The notes under the pieces: generated by a model
The model's database searches: none
Told to the model about the DNA's origin: nothing
The model's input: only the letters and a program-made list of their open reading frames with translations
NCBI GenBank assembly: GCA_014381745.1
Contig: JACNLA010000029.1
Coordinates: forward strand, 11,783-55,707
Direction: 5' to 3'
DNA: 43,925 nucleotides
Origin: Actinomycetota bacterium
GTDB taxonomy: Bacteria > Actinomycetota > Acidimicrobiia > Acidimicrobiales > MedAcidi-G1
Part shown: in pieces, positions 41,438-43,925 of the stretch
How positions within the stretch are numbered: position 1 is the first letter of the stretch
How the letters are laid out: each line of letters opens with the position of its first letter
Made by a program: the position numbers and the translations under genes

Positions 41438-41447
41438 GCGTTTCGGG

Positions 41448-42089
41448 TCAGGAGGCGGCCGGGCCGGCCACGGCCCCGTTGCCGTTCAGGCTCAACACCA
41501 CAGGGTGATCGTCGGAGTGGAGCACGGCGCTTACCGAGCAGGGTCCGATAACGAGGCGTTGGAACATGTCGAGGGGGCTGCCGAGGGAAGATGAGAGGGC
41601 CACCTTTATCGGATCGGCGTGGGACACGCACACGATCGTCTCTCCGGGATGGGCTGCGACGAGGTCGGCGACCTGGCTGGTGATCCGGGCCTGCATCTCT
41701 GCAAACGACTCGCCTCCGGGGAAGCGGAAGGTGGAAGGCTGCCGCTGCACGGACCTCCACGCCTTGAGCCGCGAGAGTTCCTTCAGGCGCCTCCCTGTCC
41801 AGTCGCCGAAATCGCACTCGATGAGGCCGGGGGCCGTTCGGACCCTCAGCCGAAGGGCCCGGGCGATCGGAGCAGCTGTCTCCCGGGTACGTTCCATCGG
41901 AGAGCTGTAGACAGCGGCAACTGCACCCCCCGGCATCGTGGACGCTGCTGCAGCCAGATTTGTTGCGACGGCCGCGGCCTGCCCGATTCCCTCATCTGAG
42001 AGGTGGAGGCCGGGGGCGCGGCCGGGCAGCGTTGTTCCCGTCGTGGGGGTGCGACCGTGGCGAACGAACAGCACAAGGGTGGAGGACAC
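41448..42089 (-). CDS. MSMEG_4193-type histidine phosphatase / phosphomutase-like protein
   Basis: 213 residues. LVLFVRHGRTPTTG carries the catalytic His; SSPMERTRETA, ECDFGDWTGR and VSHADPIKVAL complete the histidine phosphatase signature. This subfamily is conserved next to DUF3090 and SCO1664 genes in actinobacteria, so a shared pathway is likely; substrate unknown. GTG 42089 with a -10-like box 8 nt upstream, divergent from the uracil-DNA glycosylase gene. Confidence 0.88.
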   Translation of the reverse strand: MSSTLVLFVRHGRTPTTGTTLPGRAPGLHLSDEGIGQAAAVATNLAAAASTMPGGAVAAVYSSPMERTRETAAPIARALRLRVRTAPGLIECDFGDWTGRRLKELSRLKAWRSVQRQPSTFRFPGGESFAEMQARITSQVADLVAAHPGETIVCVSHADPIKVALSSSLGSPLDMFQRLVIGPCSVSAVLHSDDHPVVLSLNGNGAVAGPAAS

Positions 42090-42097
42090 GGCCGCTC

Positions 42098-42103
42098 AAC
42101 CTA
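42098..42103 (-). promoter_or_regulatory. Putative -10 box of leaderless promoter (histidine phosphatase operon)
   Basis: TAGGTT ends 8 nt before GTG 42089; it shares bases 42102-42103 with the opposite-strand box. Confidence 0.5.
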
Positions 42104-42107
42104 CTCT
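42102..42107 (+). promoter_or_regulatory. Putative -10 box of leaderless promoter (uracil-DNA glycosylase)
   Basis: TACTCT ends 6 nt before GTG 42114; overlaps the minus-strand box by two bases. Confidence 0.45.
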
Positions 42108-42113
42108 GCGGCC

Positions 42114-42788
42114 GTGGAGCAGTCGTCCGCCCTGGCCCTGATACATGAAGAGGTCGTCTCCTGTGGTGCGTGCCCCCGCCTGGTGTCATGGCGCGAGCAG
42201 GTGGCCCGGGAGAAGCGAGCCGCCTACCGGGATCAGGACTACTGGGGTCGTCCCGTGCCCGGGTTCGGCGACCACGGTGCCAGGATCCTGATAGTCGGCC
42301 TGGCGCCTGCCGCCCATGGAGCCAACCGGACGGGCCGGGTGTTCACCGGTGACCGCTCGGGGGACTTCTTGTTCGCTGCCCTTCATCGGGCCGGGCTGGC
42401 CAGCCAACCTGAGGCGACTGGCATCGACGACGGCATGGCGCTCACCGACGTGTTCATCACGGCGCCGGTCAAGTGTGCTCCACCGGCCAACAAGCCGACA
42501 CCCGGTGAGCGTTCAGCCTGCCGGCCGTTCTTCCAACGTGAGTTGGCGGCTCTGGAGGAGGTCAGGGTGGTGCTGGTCCTGGGGGCCATCGGTTACGCAG
42601 CCGCTGCGGTGGAACTCGACCTCACCCCTCGCCCACGCTTCGGTCACGGTCTGGAGGTTGACCTCCCCGACGGTCGCTCGCTCATCTGCTCATACCACGT
42701 GAGCCAGCAGAACACCTTTACGGGTCGCCTCACCGAGCCGATGTTTGACGCTGTGCTGGGTCGTGCCCGGGAACTGGCCGGAGCGTGA
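42114..42788 (+). CDS. Type-5 uracil-DNA glycosylase (UdgB family)
   Basis: A 224-residue DNA repair enzyme that removes uracil and some other deaminated bases. GLAPAAHGANRTGRVFTGDRSGDFL (62-86) is the family 5 active-site block, which lacks the usual catalytic Asp. Cys17, Cys20, Cys121 and Cys136 fit the [4Fe-4S] ligand set. The C-terminal SYHVSQQNTFTGRLTEPMFD is the DNA-intercalating motif region. GTG 42114 is chosen from the -10 spacing and because the CGACPRL motif then lies near the N-terminus. Confidence 0.9.
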   Translation: MEQSSALALIHEEVVSCGACPRLVSWREQVAREKRAAYRDQDYWGRPVPGFGDHGARILIVGLAPAAHGANRTGRVFTGDRSGDFLFAALHRAGLASQPEATGIDDGMALTDVFITAPVKCAPPANKPTPGERSACRPFFQRELAALEEVRVVLVLGAIGYAAAAVELDLTPRPRFGHGLEVDLPDGRSLICSYHVSQQNTFTGRLTEPMFDAVLGRARELAGA

Positions 42789-42810
42789 CCGCCGGTCGGG
42801 CGGCGGTCGC
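42785..42810 (+). terminator. Strong hairpin over the uracil-DNA glycosylase stop codon
   Basis: GACCGCCG (42787-42794) pairs with CGGCGGTC (42801-42808), loop of 6; T86-G109 and G85-C110 extend it to 10 pairs. The stem includes the TGA stop (42786-42788). No U-tract; the next gene has its own -10 box at 42818. Confidence 0.55.
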
Positions 42811-42817
42811 AGGGCGA

Positions 42818-42823
42818 TAGCCT
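42818..42823 (+). promoter_or_regulatory. Putative -10 box of leaderless promoter (small lipoprotein)
   Basis: TAGCCT ends 7 nt before GTG 42831, just after the upstream hairpin. Confidence 0.45.
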
Positions 42824-42830
42824 CGGCGCC

Positions 42831-43184
42831 GTGGTCAAGCCAGGTCGATTCCTACCAGCGGTGCTCGCTGTTGTGCTGCTCGCCTCCGCATGTGCGAACT
42901 CTGGCGAGCCTGAGGCATGGGGTGACCAGGCCGACGAGACCGGCAGGGGTCTGGCGGAGAGGAACTTCCTGGACTCGTGTGTCGAGGCCAACGGGGACCT
43001 CTCAGAACTGAAGGCCCGGTCGTACTGCACCTGCGTGCTGGCCAAGGTCAAGGCAGCTGTCTCCTTCGAGGAGTTCACCAAGTTCGATGACTTCATCGAC
43101 ACCCACCGGACCGATGTCACGGCCGAGATGCTCGGCGAGAACTTTGGATGGTTCGCCGAGGCCGTGGAGGCCTGCCCCGTCTGA
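42831..43184 (+). CDS. Small Cys-containing lipoprotein, unknown function
   Basis: 117 residues. The signal peptide ends in the lipobox LASAC. The mature part is mostly helical with four further cysteines (FLDSCVEANGD, ARSYCTCVLAKVK, EACPV), suggesting disulfides outside the membrane. It resembles small secreted C...CXC proteins seen in many bacteria, but I cannot name a family. GTG 42831 with a -10-like box 7 nt upstream; monocistronic. Confidence 0.75.
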   Translation: MVKPGRFLPAVLAVVLLASACANSGEPEAWGDQADETGRGLAERNFLDSCVEANGDLSELKARSYCTCVLAKVKAAVSFEEFTKFDDFIDTHRTDVTAEMLGENFGWFAEAVEACPV

Positions 43185-43196
43185 CCCGGGTGGCCT
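43168..43196. terminator. Hairpin at the end of the lipoprotein gene
   Basis: AGGCC (43168-43172) pairs with GGCCT (43192-43196), and CCC (43175-43177) with GGG (43188-43190); the loop contains the TGA stop. It lies in the convergent gap before the FrhB-like gene. Confidence 0.4.
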
Positions 43197-43214
43197 GGTG
43201 GGAGATCGAACCAC

Positions 43215-43925
43215 CTATGCCGGAAGGTCCACAGACACAGCCGGGTTGGCCCACTCCGGCCATCTGGATCTGCTCTTGGCGGCGAGCTTGTGCATCAGGG
43301 CGATGGCACCCGGGTCCGAGTCGCCGGGGCGGCCTTCGATCACGCCGTCCGCCAGCATCGCCATGATCACCTGACGACCCAGCTCGGTTCGCACGACGGT
43401 GAGGGTCCAGTCGCTGTTCTCACCGATTCCCCCGGTGGAAATGTCGGCATGTTCAGCGGCAAAGTCGGGGCAGTGGTTGCAGCCGTCCCGGGTCCATGCG
43501 TGGCATTCCTTCAGGTTCACCTCGTGGTAGTCGCCGTTCTTCATCCAGATCTGGAACACGCCCTTGATGTTCATCTTGACCATTTCCTCGCGGCGGAGGC
43601 GGTACTTGGCCCAGAAGAGGTCCTCGAATATGGCGTCGTCGAAGGACTTGGAGCAGAGCAGGCCGATGTTCAACTTGATGGGTTTGCCGGCCTTGCCGAC
43701 CCTGCGGTGCCACATGACGGGTCCCACCGAGGTCTGACAGCCCATTCCCACGAGCGCAAGGGAACCCAGCCCCTGCTGACGGGCCTCTTGGATGGCTATC
43801 GTGTTGGCGGAGTAGGTGTAGCGGCTTCCTGAGGCGGCAAGGACGGATTCCCTGTCGGTGGCGAGTGACGGTACGGCCTTCCAGCCGCCCTCGCCCTCGG
43901 TCCCTGACACGAGCGCACCGTCGAT
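43215..43925 (-). CDS. Coenzyme F420 hydrogenase/dehydrogenase beta subunit family (FrhB-like), partial
   Basis: 236 residues are visible; the frame is open to the window end, so the N-terminus is missing (a GTG at 43910 is inside the domain). WKAVPSLATDRESVLAASGSRYTYSAN, ALVGMGCQTSVGP and the cysteine group ECHAWTRDGCNHCPDFAAEHADISTGGIG are typical FrhB features: an FAD and [4Fe-4S] domain that passes electrons to or from F420. The redox partner is unknown. Confidence 0.87.
   Translation of the reverse strand: MDGALVSGTEGEGGWKAVPSLATDRESVLAASGSRYTYSANTIAIQEARQQGLGSLALVGMGCQTSVGPVMWHRRVGKAGKPIKLNIGLLCSKSFDDAIFEDLFWAKYRLRREEMVKMNIKGVFQIWMKNGDYHEVNLKECHAWTRDGCNHCPDFAAEHADISTGGIGENSDWTLTVVRTELGRQVIMAMLADGVIEGRPGDSDPGAIALMHKLAAKSRSRWPEWANPAVSVDLPA

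Noticed and set aside
1-43925. tRNA, rRNA, insertion sequence, prophage, toxin-antitoxin or defence genes
   Set aside because: Reading both strands gave no tRNA-like cloverleaf, transposase, integrase or defence-type domain.

Overview
This is about 44 kb of GC-rich, gene-dense chromosome that looks like core genome of an actinomycete (Actinomycetota). The family set supports this: DUF3107, DUF3090, the SCO1664 family and an MSMEG_4193-type phosphatase are actinobacterial hallmarks. Two luciferase-like oxidoreductases, one of them of an F420-dependent type, and an FrhB-like protein point to coenzyme F420. A complete System I (Ccm) cytochrome c maturation operon argues against Mycobacterium or Streptomyces and suggests a deeper lineage such as Acidimicrobiia; that class assignment is inference. 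I see no rRNA, tRNA, CRISPR array, insertion sequence, phage gene or att site. The longest stretch without a gene is about 225 bases, and coding density is near the maximum.

Layout. 1-7.4 kb: RNA methyltransferase (cut by the window edge), LLM oxidoreductase, YceI-like protein, an 81-residue unknown coupled to a CBS protein, PlsC-type acyltransferase, two DMT-type transporters (one RarD) and a class I glutamine amidotransferase. 7.4-13.2 kb: flavodoxin-like protein, GGCT-fold protein, SurE, ABC-F ATPase and FabH on the minus strand, then CysQ-like phosphatase on plus. 13.2-16.2 kb: a cobalamin riboswitch controlling a BtuF-BtuC-BtuD type importer. 16.2-23.2 kb: ribosome hibernation factor with two C-terminal domains, FAH-family hydrolase, class I fumarase, F420-type LLM oxidoreductase, histidine phosphatase, Fur-family regulator, Nudix hydrolase and TetR regulator. 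23.2-25.2 kb (minus): septum-formation-like lipoprotein, glycosyltransferase and a small membrane protein. 25.25-31.9 kb: ccmA-B-C-D-E-F, a TlpA/CcmG-type thioredoxin and a CcmH-CcmI fusion. 31.9-36.2 kb: SufR-like regulator divergent from an Mrp-type P-loop ATPase, DUF3107, a PdtaS-like histidine kinase and GDPD. 36.2-39.1 kb: diacylglycerol-kinase-like protein, etfB and etfA. 39.1-42.1 kb (minus): histidine phosphatase, DUF3090, SCO1664 family and an unknown protein. 42.1-43.9 kb: type-5 uracil-DNA glycosylase, small lipoprotein and an FrhB-like protein cut by the window end.

Two cross-cutting patterns stand out. First, 17 genes, almost all first in their transcription unit, have a TA(G/C)(G/C)NT-like -10 box only 6-9 nt before the start codon and usually no good Shine-Dalgarno, which implies leaderless mRNAs. 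Genes inside operons instead use Shine-Dalgarno sites or stop/start overlaps (ATGA, GTGA, TTGA, TGATG). Second, several operons end in a compact GC hairpin wrapped around the stop codon, usually without a U-tract.

Functionally the window joins respiratory biogenesis (Ccm, ETF, fumarase), Fe-S handling (SufR-like regulator with Mrp), cofactor import (B12) and housekeeping. I did not find a defence island, biosynthetic cluster or obviously unknown multi-gene system. The best candidates for new biology are the leaderless/terminator architecture, the perfect 28-bp palindrome at 12330-12357, the unknown 346-residue protein attached to the SCO1664 cluster, and the unknown 81-residue protein coupled to the CBS protein.
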